A stretch of 64,000 bases of DNA from G965230615 sp965230615 (lineage in GTDB: Bacteria > Pseudomonadota > Gammaproteobacteria > HTCC5015), in the NCBI GenBank assembly GCA_965230615.1, contig OZ246012.1, positions 2,728,001 to 2,792,000 of the forward strand, read 5' to 3'. Of this stretch, positions 15,701 to 24,679 are shown one piece after another. The notes beneath the pieces are model-generated. The model ran no database searches, was not told the DNA's origin, and saw only the letters and a program-made list of their open reading frames with translations. A program made the position numbers and the translations under genes. Each line of letters begins with the position of its first letter. Within the stretch, counting starts at the first letter, position 1.

Positions 15701-18256
15701 TTATTTCATCTCTTCAACAGTTGATGAATCTTCACCAGTAGTTTTGAAATTGATGCGCATTGGCAATAGCTCGATGAAGTTTTTTAAATAACGGCGTGCA
15801 TCTTGCTTTTGACCAAGATGCTTCAGCATAGCGCCTTTGTGATAGTTAAGTCCGGCTAAAACAAAGCTATGCACCGTTGGATCAAGTTGACTGAGATAAG
15901 GGTCTGCATGAGGCGGCGTCGCATTGAGTAGCTGATCAAGAAAACTGATGAATTGCTCATCAATAAACCAGTCAGCCTTGCCTGCGCGGGCATTACGATG
16001 ACTTATGGGCGCCTGGTAATTAATCACCGGGTTGTTATCGGTATGAATTGGCCCCTGTGGTACGATCTCTCTGCTTTCGCCTAGGTTCCCCGCATAAAAC
16101 GGCATTGTTACAGCGAGGAAAGTTGCGGGATTTAGATCAGGACGCCCACTAATATATCGACCATTGCGCATAATCGCATCTGCACTCAAAGGCGCCGCAT
16201 CGACAGAACCAACGAGTGCCAAAATCGGTTTATCGACAAAAAAATCACCACGCCATACATGCACTTGCGGAAAAGCCTCAAGAAATGTGCGCGTGATTGT
16301 CCAGAACTCGATATTGGTCACTTGATATAACGGAATCCATTGCACATAAATGCCACCTGGTCGCAAACGGTCGCGTGCAGCCGTGTAGTGATCGCGACTG
16401 TACACATTGCCAACGCCTGCTCGCCAGGGAATAAATAAATCAGCAAGAATCGCATCATATTGCTCAGCGCTACCGCGCAACTCATTGCGACCATCTCGCG
16501 CTATCACGCGTGCCCGCGCATCAGTAAATAGCCCGAAAGCATATTCATCAAAATATTCTGCACCCGCAGTAATCACCTCGGGTATTAGCTCTGTGACTGT
16601 GATTGCCTGACTCGGTAAGCGCAACCCCGCCCCGGCCGTGATACCTGTTCCCATCCCCAGGTAAAACAGGCGCTCTGGCGAAGGGTGTGGCATTAACGGT
16701 ATTAAGGTTTGGTTTTGCTCATGCTCCATCGCTGCCGAACTACCTAGTGCGTAGAAATTATTCACCTTAATACGCCGAGAGCCTTTGCGTTCGATCACAG
16801 CAACAAAACCATCGGGGCCTTCCCATGATGCTAATAGTTTTTCAGCACCTGCCTTCAAACGAACACCTGGAAAACCGGAAGGATCGGCGATGGTTATAGC
16901 CGCAATAAGACTCAGCACCGATACAGCGACCAGCAAACGAGAATGACCGTAAGCCACCCAGGCCGCAAGTAGAAAGTAAGCAAGCGCCACAAACTGAAGA
17001 CTACGCCACAAACCAAATATACTGAGTAATACAAAACCAGTTAATAGCGAACCTATAATGGCACCAGCAGTATTAATAGCAGATAGTCGGCCGAGCACTT
17101 GTCCTGCCTCGCCACTACGCTCGGCCACACGTAACAAATAAGGAAACAAACTACCAACCGCAACCCCCGGCAGAAATAGCACTAAAGCAGCGCCACTGAA
17201 CACAGAGAACAAATAGAGCGACCATTGCTCGCCCGCACCGAGATAACGCATGCCATCGGTCAGCTCATAGAAAACAAAGGGGGTTGCTAACGCGCCGATA
17301 CCGGCAAGGGTTGCCAAAAATGCCAGCGCGCTCCAAGGTGATATTCTTGCCTGTATAAACAACCGAGCAATAAAGGCGCCTACTGATAGCGCTGCCAAGA
17401 AGATAACCAAGATAATCGCAAAAGTATAAACAGAGTTCTGCAACACCTGCTGGAACATTCGTGTCCATAAAACTTCTAGCGCCAATGCGAGCATGCCCGA
17501 TGCCGCTGCTGCAACAACTAATTTAGGTGTCGTTAACGATACCACCTGACTCGAAGCCGGTTGTCCATTAGCTTGAGCGTAATGCGAGGAAGGGTTAGCA
17601 TTTGGATAAGGCTTATCACTTGCCAGTCTCCAAGCGATAGCCCCAATAACTAAGGAAGCTATAATAGCGATACTATACGTACCATTAAAACCGAACCAAA
17701 CTGGTAACCAAAAGCCTGCGGCTAATGCACCTGTGGCCGCACCGAGTGTATTGACGCCATACATCAGTGTGCCGACACGCCCAAGTGAGCCGCTAGCACC
17801 GACCACATACTGGGACATCATGGGTAGCGTCCCCCCCATTAAAATAGCTGGCGGCAAAAGCACACCCGCAGCTAGCACCATCTTGGCACCCAATAATAAG
17901 ACAGGCATGTCTCCCAAGGCTTCGTGCAGTGGTGTATAGACACTGGCATACACGAACATAAGGGTAAAATAAAAAGCACCCGACAAACCAACACCTAATT
18001 CAAGAACCCCATACTCCTTGAGCGGCCGTTTAACACGCGGCGCACGGTAACTCCATATAGCACCACCAATTGCCAAGCCACCAAAGAATACCGCAAGCGT
18101 TCCTGCTGTTGCATAAGATGTCGCACCAAAGAGCAAGGTAAGCTCCCGCATCCAAAGCACTTGATACACAAGGCTGGCAAATCCAGAAACGAACAACAAA
18201 CCCAATAAAACAGCTAGGGTCAGAAGACTTTGCGGCGCTTTAGTATTCGTATTCAA
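15701..18256 (-). CDS. Polytopic membrane protein fused to a spermidine-synthase-like domain
   Basis: 851 aa. Residues about 15-440 hold roughly 12-14 hydrophobic segments, beginning LFVSGFASLVYQVLWMRELTLLFG, a hallmark of the MFS-like membrane part found in fused SpeE homologues. Residues about 480-720 form a Rossmann methyltransferase-like spermidine-synthase domain: FYLGMGTGITAG (nucleotide loop), VTELIPEV, ARDGRNEL, DAILADLFIPW, YFDEY. The C-terminal tail of about 110 residues has helical TPR-like character. Whether it makes polyamines is unproven; fused forms often lack synthase activity. The start is TTG 18256 with AAGG 7 nt upstream. Monocistronic with its own terminator. Confidence 0.85.
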   Translation of the reverse strand: MNTNTKAPQSLLTLAVLLGLLFVSGFASLVYQVLWMRELTLLFGATSYATAGTLAVFFGGLAIGGAIWSYRAPRVKRPLKEYGVLELGVGLSGAFYFTLMFVYASVYTPLHEALGDMPVLLLGAKMVLAAGVLLPPAILMGGTLPMMSQYVVGASGSLGRVGTLMYGVNTLGAATGALAAGFWLPVWFGFNGTYSIAIIASLVIGAIAWRLASDKPYPNANPSSHYAQANGQPASSQVVSLTTPKLVVAAAASGMLALALEVLWTRMFQQVLQNSVYTFAIILVIFLAALSVGAFIARLFIQARISPWSALAFLATLAGIGALATPFVFYELTDGMRYLGAGEQWSLYLFSVFSGAALVLFLPGVAVGSLFPYLLRVAERSGEAGQVLGRLSAINTAGAIIGSLLTGFVLLSIFGLWRSLQFVALAYFLLAAWVAYGHSRLLVAVSVLSLIAAITIADPSGFPGVRLKAGAEKLLASWEGPDGFVAVIERKGSRRIKVNNFYALGSSAAMEHEQNQTLIPLMPHPSPERLFYLGMGTGITAGAGLRLPSQAITVTELIPEVITAGAEYFDEYAFGLFTDARARVIARDGRNELRGSAEQYDAILADLFIPWRAGVGNVYSRDHYTAARDRLRPGGIYVQWIPLYQVTNIEFWTITRTFLEAFPQVHVWRGDFFVDKPILALVGSVDAAPLSADAIMRNGRYISGRPDLNPATFLAVTMPFYAGNLGESREIVPQGPIHTDNNPVINYQAPISHRNARAGKADWFIDEQFISFLDQLLNATPPHADPYLSQLDPTVHSFVLAGLNYHKGAMLKHLGQKQDARRYLKNFIELLPMRINFKTTGEDSSTVEEMK

Positions 18257-18565
18257 TATTAAGCCTTAAATAAATTAGGCGATTTTAATATGTTAAGCGA
18301 GAAAATGTCGAGATGGTGAACCAATATGACACCTACAGCCAGTAAAATGGGCGATAAAATAATGGAAAATATAAAAATGGCGCAAGCACGTATGTGCATT
18401 TCACTCATATTGTAACCAACATCAGCAACAAACTGTTATGATATTTGGACAGCCTTTAAGGGCTACCAGGAAAAACTGCTTGATTGAACATAACGACTAA
18501 GCAGGCAAGCAACAGCACGGCGTCAACTGCCTGCACTTACGACTTGATATAAAAAAGAGGAATTG
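18257..18565. other. Intergenic region, nothing assigned
   Basis: Divergent promoter region between the SpeE-like gene and the 149-aa gene. A 29-codon frame begins near 18327 but lacks a ribosome-binding site. No strong promoter or hairpin was found. Confidence 0.4.
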
Positions 18566-19012
18566 ATGACACATTTAGTATCCAAAGAGGACAATACCTT
18601 TAAACAGCAAGTCGAGTGTTGTGAATACCCTACTGCTGAGTTTGATCATAGGGCACACCTACGTCTAGCTTATATTTATTTAACAGAGTTAGATGACACT
18701 AATTCTGCCGTCAATAAAATGAGTCAAACATTACTTAAGCTACTCAGGCATGCAGGCATTGAGCCTACCGCAAAGTTTCATAAAACACTAACTAAAGCCT
18801 GGATACTGGCGGTATATCATTTTTTAAACCAAACTGATAAATCGCACTCTGCCGATGACTTTATTGCGCAACACCCACTCATGCTGGACACTAAAATTAT
18901 GCTCACACATTACTCGGCAGAAACCTTATTCTCAGAAACAGCACGAGCCAAGTTCGTAGAGCCAAACCTTGAGCCAATACCAAGGTATGACAACAAGGGC
19001 GCAAAGCTATAA
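18566..19012 (+). CDS. Conserved-type hypothetical protein, 148 aa
   Basis: Soluble, mostly alpha-helical protein. The stretches FDHRAHLRLAYIYLTE and KFHKTLTKAWILAVYHFL repeat the pattern His + hydrophobic helix and look like a buried His-containing bundle seen in uncharacterised bacterial proteins; I cannot name the family. The ATG at 18566 is preferred (AAAGAGGAATTG upstream); a TTG one codon earlier is also in frame. Single gene in the A+T-rich central part of the accessory block. Confidence 0.7.
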   Translation: MTHLVSKEDNTFKQQVECCEYPTAEFDHRAHLRLAYIYLTELDDTNSAVNKMSQTLLKLLRHAGIEPTAKFHKTLTKAWILAVYHFLNQTDKSHSADDFIAQHPLMLDTKIMLTHYSAETLFSETARAKFVEPNLEPIPRYDNKGAKL

Positions 19013-19118
19013 TTCGCTTAGTTAATTACATTCTTAATATAAATTAAAATTGACTAACGTTTACTTTAAAAAGTAACCTGATCAAATCACTGAATCCAAC
19101 ATACAAGGTGAGCTATAA

Positions 19119-19763
19119 ATGAAATTAGTTAAAATCTCGACTATTTTTCTTTTTCTTATCCTTTCAAATCAGGCAGTAGCCTTAGATGGCCTATGGTTTT
19201 ATGAAAGAAACTTTGAAGCAGATGGAAAATACAATACAGGCGTGGTGATAAATTTCAATGAAATGCAAGTGACCGGGCCTAACAAGAAAGAAAAAATCGC
19301 TTACAAAAAAACCCAAAATCCTATTTTATATATAAATACTAAAAGCGCGAAAGACAGCATTGAGCTAATAGAAAATAATGTACTAATTTATCGCTGGAAT
19401 GGAGAAAGTCCACAAACTTTTTATAAAGGCATTGCCATCACCGCTAAAAATGCTGCTAACTATTTAGACGGCAAATGGAGCTGGGATTCAAAAGTTTGTG
19501 GCACTGAATACTTCTATTATGATTTTAAAACACAAAAGACACACTACATCTCGGAAGAGTTTGGTAATGAGGCCATGAATTTCAGCTTCAAAAAAGATAC
19601 ATACACAGAAAGCAATGAACAATCAATCAATTATTATAAATCATTTTACATCCCAAAGCTTGACGCACAAGTGGCTATTCTTACTTCAGCCAAGGAGTTT
19701 GGCAAAAGAGTTCCAAGCAAGGAAATTAACGACCGGCATTTATGGATGAAAAAATGCGAATAA
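19119..19763 (+). CDS. Hypothetical exported protein, 214 aa
   Basis: Signal peptide MKLVKISTIFLFLILSNQAVA, cleavage before LDGLW. The mature part contains two similar short motifs (LDGLWFYERNF and LDGKWSWDSK), suggesting two beta-rich lipocalin-like halves, and ends in WMKKCE with a second Cys at CGTEYF that could form a disulphide. Aromatic-rich and Lys-rich. The family is not recognised. Ribosome-binding site AAGGTGAG 8 nt upstream. Base composition is markedly A+T-rich compared with ileS or ispH. Confidence 0.65.
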   Translation: MKLVKISTIFLFLILSNQAVALDGLWFYERNFEADGKYNTGVVINFNEMQVTGPNKKEKIAYKKTQNPILYINTKSAKDSIELIENNVLIYRWNGESPQTFYKGIAITAKNAANYLDGKWSWDSKVCGTEYFYYDFKTQKTHYISEEFGNEAMNFSFKKDTYTESNEQSINYYKSFYIPKLDAQVAILTSAKEFGKRVPSKEINDRHLWMKKCE

Positions 19764-19819
19764 CCCTGCACTTTGCATCAAACAAACGCGCCTAATACCA
19801 CCCAGCCCGGAGTTAAAGC

Positions 19820-20227
19820 ATGAATTCGAAAACCACCCAATACGCCTTTTTATCTGGCACACTGTATTTTTGTTTTATGGCAGTTGCACATTTTTTTGGA
19901 ATAAAACTGCCAATATTGTTCATTTATTATGACACGCCTTTCTTTGAATATCAGGACAAAATTATTGCTTTTGCCGTTTGTGCTTATATTGCTTTGTTTT
20001 ACTCAGCATCGAAACATAGAGATGTTGCACTAAATGCCATTATTGTACTCGCTTTAACAGTTATTGGTTTAAGCGTAATAAACTTATCTGATTCACTATT
20101 ATCTTTACTTAAAGCAGGCCAGTCGACATTAGTCTATTGGTTACAAACGGCGGCTATAGCAGCCTATTTGGGGACACTTATTTTTCTATACTGCAAAGAT
20201 GCAAGCAATTCTAAAGCGACAGATTAA
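19820..20227 (+). CDS. Hypothetical membrane protein, 135 aa
   Basis: Four predicted membrane helices (about residues 8-28, 48-65, 72-90 and 102-125) with short polar loops and a Lys/Ser-rich cytoplasmic tail. It starts MNSKTTQYAFLSGTLYFCFM; CGGAG lies about 8 nt upstream. The HFFGIKLPILFIYYDTPFFEYQD loop resembles small uncharacterised four-helix proteins. No function can be assigned. Its end is 25 bp from the start of the next small gene, so they may be co-transcribed. Confidence 0.6.
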   Translation: MNSKTTQYAFLSGTLYFCFMAVAHFFGIKLPILFIYYDTPFFEYQDKIIAFAVCAYIALFYSASKHRDVALNAIIVLALTVIGLSVINLSDSLLSLLKAGQSTLVYWLQTAAIAAYLGTLIFLYCKDASNSKATD

Positions 20228-20252
20228 TTTATCGCTAAAAAACGATACTGCC

Positions 20253-20501
20253 ATGAATAAAGACCATATAGATAAAATACACGCCGACTTTGATGCTGAA
20301 GATGTCGAGTGGGTTATTGCAACATTAGAGTCGATCACACATGAGCATGTCATGGCACATTCTCAAATAAATTTAGACAACACTTGGTCGGCTATCTTGC
20401 ACTTAAGTAAAGGAGACCTTAACAAACTCAAAGAACTAGTTGATGCTGCTAAAGTTGATTTTAGAGATGTCATCTATTGGGCAACACTGGACAACAAATA
20501 A
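20253..20501 (+). CDS. Hypothetical small protein, 82 aa
   Basis: Acidic, helical: MNKDHIDKIHADFDAEDVEWVIATLESI, then an NTWSAILHLSKGDLNKLKELVDAAKVDFRDVIYWA ending (given here in outline). The pattern xxRVxxAILxLaxGdxxkLxxxvexAxxDYRDVLxWA is common in uncharacterised small proteins of many bacteria, so this is probably a real conserved family. An upstream TTG in frame (20199) overlaps the previous gene; the ATG at 20253 is preferred on family length, although it has no clear Shine-Dalgarno sequence. Confidence 0.65.
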   Translation: MNKDHIDKIHADFDAEDVEWVIATLESITHEHVMAHSQINLDNTWSAILHLSKGDLNKLKELVDAAKVDFRDVIYWATLDNK

Positions 20502-20803
20502 CCTCGAAGTTTATTTTTAACCACCATACTCCACTTTATACATTTAGCACTCTTTGACAAGAAAAGTTGTTTTATATCGCTAAAACACGGCCCGATCCTA
20601 TAGTTTTTTTATGGCACACTTATAAGAAAACAAAACTTACTTTGTCACCATAACCATATATTATACCGGCATAAGGTAAAGTGCCTGTTTTCCGTATTTA
20701 TTTCCGCTTTGTTTACAAACGCCTGAATATTTCAAGAATATTTATCATTATAAAAGCACTTGCCACTGACATATAAAAAGCACAAATAACAATGAGGCTA
20801 ATT
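20502..20803. other. Intergenic region before the propeller lipoprotein
   Basis: 302 bp, A+T-rich. A TTGACA hexamer at 20554-20559 has no -10 element at 16-18 nt spacing (nearest A+T hexamer too close). No hairpin of note. Confidence 0.4.
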
Positions 20804-23254
20804 ATGAATTTCTCGCATATTAGACTGCCAGTCGTTTTATCTTGCATGGCACTATTATCTGCATGTAGTAGCAGCAGTAACAACAACCCTGCTAATGATG
20901 ATAGCTCGCAAGGCGGTGATACTAATACCGCCCCCCGCTTCACGTCTAATGCCAGCATTAGTATTTTAGAAAACCTGACTGATGCTTACCTGCCCAGCGC
21001 AGAAGATAGCGACGGCGACAGCTTGAGTTTTAGCATTAGTGGTGGTAGCGATCAGGCTTTATTCAATATTAACAGCAGCAATGGCAGCCTTAGCTTTATC
21101 ACAGCACCTGATTTTGAAAGCCCTGCAGATAGCAATGGCGATAATCAATACAATCTGACACTCAGTGTTAGTGATAGTAATGGTGGTACAGATAATCTTG
21201 ATATCTCAATCACAATACTGAATGAAAACCGTATAAGCGCCGCGATTACTTATCCTTTTCCTAATGTTAGCCTGGGCGGACGTGCAAGCGAAATTACAGT
21301 CAGAGGGCATTTATCAGATACTGAAGACGGCATTGTCAGCGAACAGGATGTAGGCGCTATTACCGTGAACGGTATTGCTGCGACATTAACAGATGATGGA
21401 CATAACTGGTCGGCACAGTTGCCACTGCCAGCCGAGACTAATATCGAGATCACTGTCCGAACAGAATCGAGCAGCAACCATGTGCAAAACATCAGCCAGG
21501 CCTTATTAAACCAGTCTCTGCCAGCCAATCTGGGTCAAATGGTATTGGATGCCGTTAACAACCGAGTTTTTGCCATCGACAGCATCGCTGACAATATTGT
21601 TGCTATCGATTTGGCTAGCGGCAATCGCAGTATTATTGCTGACGACAATATCGGTAGCGGTGTTAGTCTAGACAGCAACCTAACAGGCATTGTCCATGAT
21701 GCCGCCAATAATCGTCTACTCCTACTCAACAACACGAACAACAATATTCTTGCTGTTGATATCAGCAGCGGCAATCGTGCTATTTTTACAAGCAATGGTG
21801 CAAGCTTAGATGCCCCTTTTAGTTTCGCTTTCGATAGCGGCAGTGATCTAGCGGTTATTTCTAATTTAGGCAATGATAGCATTTTCGCATTACGTCCCAG
21901 TACTGGCGAACTGAATGTAATTGCTGATAGTTTGATTGGCGACGGACCTAATTTTATCAACCTCACAGGCATTGAACTCGACACAGCCAACAACCGCGCA
22001 CTTGTACTGGATAGTTCAAATGATGCCTTATATACCGTTAACCTCAGCAATGGCGATCGTACTGTGTTATCCGATGACAGCACGGGGACAGGCATTAATT
22101 TTGACTTGCCATTATCGATCACCCTGGATAGTGCTAATGGTCGTGCTTTAGTCGTTGACCTCGGACTCAGAGCCGTTATCGCCGTCGATCTGGCTAGCGG
22201 TAACCGAAGCATACTATCTGACAATAGCCATGGTCTTGGCCCAGCACTGAATGAGCCAGAACACATTGAGCTGGATGCGGACAATAACCGCGCCTTGCTT
22301 GTTGATCGCGTGTCAGTACTTGCCGTTGATTTAACAAGTGGTAACCGAGGTGTTTTGACCAGCGGCAATGTCGGCCTCGGCATCAGTTTTGGCGGACCTG
22401 TCGGCATGGATTGGGATATTGCTAATAACCGCATTGTAACAACCGGCACTACAGCTGAGCATATTATCGAAATTGATATGAGCAATGGCAATCGCACTAT
22501 TCTATCCAATAGCGCAACTGGAGCAGGGCCTAATTTACTATCACCCGTAAGCGTTCGACTTAATCAAAACCAAGCTTGGGTAACCGATACAAGCCTAGAC
22601 ACTCTGCTAAGAGTGGATTTAACCAACGGCAACCGAGTCGCTGTCGACGGCACAGGCCCAAACTTAAGCAATCCACTGGGTATCGCATTAGATATCGATA
22701 ACAACCGCGCCTTGCTGGCTGACTCTAGCTTAGGCGCCTTATTCTCGGTTGATTTAGAAAGCGGCGACCGTAGCATTTTATCAAACTCCGTCAATGGTAG
22801 TGGACCACAGCTTGCCAGCCCATTTTCGGTTGAGTTCGATGCTAACAATAGCCGGGCTTTTATCATCGACCCCAGTGCGGACGCATTATTCGCTATCGAC
22901 CTTAACAATGGTGATCGACAGGTGATTTCTAATAATGTCACAGGCATGGGACCTGTCTTCACGAGCCCAATTGCGCTGGCCTTAGATAGCATTAACAACC
23001 GAGCGCTTGTTATTGATTCAGCAGATGACGCACTATTCAGTATAGACTTGGCCAATGGTGATCGCAGCATCCTGGCAGATAATAATACTGGTAGTGGCAT
23101 CGATTTTATCTCGCCCCGTGCCATTTCCATTGATGCTGATAAAGACCTCGCATTAATACTGGATTCTAGATTGCAGGCGATTGTACTGGTTGATTTAACC
23201 ACAGGACAACGCGCTATTCTATCTAGGTTCTTTGAGCCTATCCTCGAAAATTAA
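20804..23254 (+). CDS. Lipoprotein with cadherin-like domain and 12-repeat beta-propeller region
   Basis: About 816 aa. Lipobox LLSAC near residue 21, followed by a Ser/Asn-rich linker. Residues about 45-135 form a cadherin-like domain (ENLTDAYLPSAEDSDGDSLSF, DFESPADSNGDNQYNLTLSVSDSNGG). Residues about 240-810 consist of 12 tandem repeats of about 43-50 residues with core D-x-x-N-N-R-A-L-V-x-D-S ... A-L-F-x-V-D-L-x-x-G-x-R-x-I-L-S and a G-x-G-P-N linker, the pattern of propeller blades (NHL/YVTN-like). Twelve blades could make two six-bladed propellers. ATG 20804 (GAGG 8 nt upstream) is preferred to the ATG at 20792. Probably an outer-membrane or surface binding protein; ligand unknown. Confidence 0.8.
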   Translation: MNFSHIRLPVVLSCMALLSACSSSSNNNPANDDSSQGGDTNTAPRFTSNASISILENLTDAYLPSAEDSDGDSLSFSISGGSDQALFNINSSNGSLSFITAPDFESPADSNGDNQYNLTLSVSDSNGGTDNLDISITILNENRISAAITYPFPNVSLGGRASEITVRGHLSDTEDGIVSEQDVGAITVNGIAATLTDDGHNWSAQLPLPAETNIEITVRTESSSNHVQNISQALLNQSLPANLGQMVLDAVNNRVFAIDSIADNIVAIDLASGNRSIIADDNIGSGVSLDSNLTGIVHDAANNRLLLLNNTNNNILAVDISSGNRAIFTSNGASLDAPFSFAFDSGSDLAVISNLGNDSIFALRPSTGELNVIADSLIGDGPNFINLTGIELDTANNRALVLDSSNDALYTVNLSNGDRTVLSDDSTGTGINFDLPLSITLDSANGRALVVDLGLRAVIAVDLASGNRSILSDNSHGLGPALNEPEHIELDADNNRALLVDRVSVLAVDLTSGNRGVLTSGNVGLGISFGGPVGMDWDIANNRIVTTGTTAEHIIEIDMSNGNRTILSNSATGAGPNLLSPVSVRLNQNQAWVTDTSLDTLLRVDLTNGNRVAVDGTGPNLSNPLGIALDIDNNRALLADSSLGALFSVDLESGDRSILSNSVNGSGPQLASPFSVEFDANNSRAFIIDPSADALFAIDLNNGDRQVISNNVTGMGPVFTSPIALALDSINNRALVIDSADDALFSIDLANGDRSILADNNTGSGIDFISPRAISIDADKDLALILDSRLQAIVLVDLTTGQRAILSRFFEPILEN

Positions 23255-23295
23255 ACAAGCCTGTAAGGCTCATATAACAACAAAATTAAAACCAT

Positions 23296-23345
23296 GCTCA
23301 TAGTGCAATAGCGCCGTAAAAAAGCTCAAAGCACTATGAGCTTTA
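23296..23345 (+). terminator. Two mutually exclusive hairpins downstream of the propeller gene
   Basis: Hairpin A pairs GCTCATAGTGC (23296-23306) with GCACTATGAGC (23331-23341). Hairpin B pairs AAAGCTCA (23321-23328) with TGAGCTTT (23337-23344). Both use the segment 23331-23344, so only one can form at a time. It may be only an elaborate terminator for the lipoprotein mRNA, as the T-run is weak. Confidence 0.45.
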
Positions 23346-23569
23346 CCCTTTCACATGAATAATAGTTAACCAACTCACTGCAACCTGTACGCCAGCATGA
23401 TGTCTATGCATTACTCCTTGTAAACCCAATTGTCAGATATATGTATTTATTGTTGCAGCCCTGAAACAGGCACACATTAAAACAATTCGCTTAATGCCGT
23501 ATACAACAGAAAAAGGCATGCAAATATCATATACTCTTCTTATCGCAAAGCCATACTGATCAAAACGCC
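23346..23569. other. Rest of intergenic region 23255-23664
   Basis: Besides the hairpins at 23296-23345 and the small frame at 23570-23668, no gene or promoter of certain quality was found. Confidence 0.4.
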
Positions 23570-23668
23570 ATGTCAGCAGCTACAGATTCGTTTTATCAAT
23601 TACTCGGTACCTGTTATGGTGCTAGCCGGGAAATTGCTGATCATTTACAACAAAGTGGTACCACATGA
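23570..23668 (+). CDS. Possible 32-aa small protein overlapping the zinc peptidase start
   Basis: ATG 23570 to TGA 23666-23668, 32 codons (starts MSAATDSFYQLLG, ends ADHLQQSGTT). The stop overlaps the ATG of the next gene in the ATGA arrangement typical of translational coupling. No strong ribosome-binding site is present before it. It could be a leader ORF that couples translation to the peptidase or a chance frame. Confidence 0.35.
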   Translation: MSAATDSFYQLLGTCYGASREIADHLQQSGTT

Positions 23669-24345
23669 GCTACGTATTCATTAGTCTATTTGTATTATCT
23701 TTGGTTTATGGCCCAACACTCTGGGTTCGGTTTGTGCTGTGGCGTTACTCCAGTAATATTGATGATATGCCCGGTACAGGCGCTGAACTGGCACAACACC
23801 TTATTGACCGCTTTAAACTCACTGATGTTAAGGTGAAAAAAGGCCAGAATGGCCAAGACTATTACTCGCCCGATGAAAAAATTGTCTCGCTAAGCCCGCA
23901 ACATTACGATGGCAAATCGCTGGCCGCTGTTGCTGTTGCCGCACATGAGGTGGGGCACGCCATACAGTTTCATAATAATGAACCGGTCACTCACTTGCGA
24001 CAAAAATACCTTACTAAAGCTTATCGTTTTAAGCGTATTGGCGCACTTATTCTTAGCAGCCTGCCAATCCTTACGTTGATTTTTAAAACACCTGCCATTT
24101 TATTCTTTGGCGCAATCACCGGTGTGGCCACCATGCTGATTTCAGTATTGATGTATATTGCAATATTGCCAGAAGAATACGATGCCAGTTTCAAAAAAGC
24201 GTTGCCTATATTAAAAGAAGGCTATTTATCACTGCAGGATATTGCAGCTGCCAACACTATACTCAAAGCCTGCGCATTAACTTATGTTGCTGCAGCACTG
24301 GCAGATATTTTTAGTTTATGGCGCTGGGCTAGATTTTTTCGCTAA
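23665..24345 (+). CDS. Zinc metallopeptidase, YugP-like (membrane)
   Basis: 226 aa. Member of the membrane-anchored neutral zinc peptidase family (Zn_peptidase_2/YugP). N-terminal helix (residues 3-22), then GTGAELAQHLIDRFKLTDVKV, YYSPDEKIVSLSPQHYDGKSLAAVAVAAHEVGHAIQ with the zinc-binding HExxH (HEVGH, near residue 94-98), two more membrane segments at about 128-165, an EEYDASFKKALPIL motif with the third ligand candidate (E), and a C-terminal helix. Substrate unknown. The start overlaps the stop of the 32-codon frame; no separate ribosome-binding site. Confidence 0.9.
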   Translation: MSYVFISLFVLSLVYGPTLWVRFVLWRYSSNIDDMPGTGAELAQHLIDRFKLTDVKVKKGQNGQDYYSPDEKIVSLSPQHYDGKSLAAVAVAAHEVGHAIQFHNNEPVTHLRQKYLTKAYRFKRIGALILSSLPILTLIFKTPAILFFGAITGVATMLISVLMYIAILPEEYDASFKKALPILKEGYLSLQDIAAANTILKACALTYVAAALADIFSLWRWARFFR

Positions 24346-24679
24346 TGCTTACTAAATAAGTAGCTGGCTATAGATGCTGAATCAACTGCACCATAAGTGC
24401 TCATAAATGTTATTGCCTCACACTTAATAGTATTTTGCCAAACCGATCACAAAATCATGCATATGCAAAGATCTAGATTATTGATAATTATTTCAATCCA
24501 ACAATTATCAATTGATTAGCTTTGTTGCCTTATCACTGTTCCTGCTATGTTATTACGCATTCGCATTCTTTATTTAATGCAGCAAGTTAGCGACCCTTCT
24601 TCCCCTCAAATACCAGGATACGCTGGAACATATTGGGGCTTAATTGGGCTTATTGGCTTGCCGCCAGCAGGTAACAACG
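24346..24679. other. Intergenic region before the glycosidase-like lipoprotein
   Basis: 334 bp. Contains the inverted repeat ATTGATAATT-N13-AATTATCAAT (24480-24489 and 24503-24512). No gene. Confidence 0.5.
24480..24512. promoter_or_regulatory. A+T-rich dyad, candidate operator
   Basis: Perfect 10-bp arms ATTGATAATT and AATTATCAAT separated by 13 bp, about 170 bp upstream of the 24680 start. The spacing would put the half-sites about two helical turns apart, as for a dimeric regulator. The binding protein is unknown. Confidence 0.35.

Noticed and set aside
21535..23202. Two long minus-strand open frames (324 and 212 aa) across the propeller gene
   Set aside because: They mirror the repetitive coding sequence of the plus-strand lipoprotein. 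Low-complexity Ser/Leu/Pro-rich translations and lack of ribosome-binding sites mark them as shadows.
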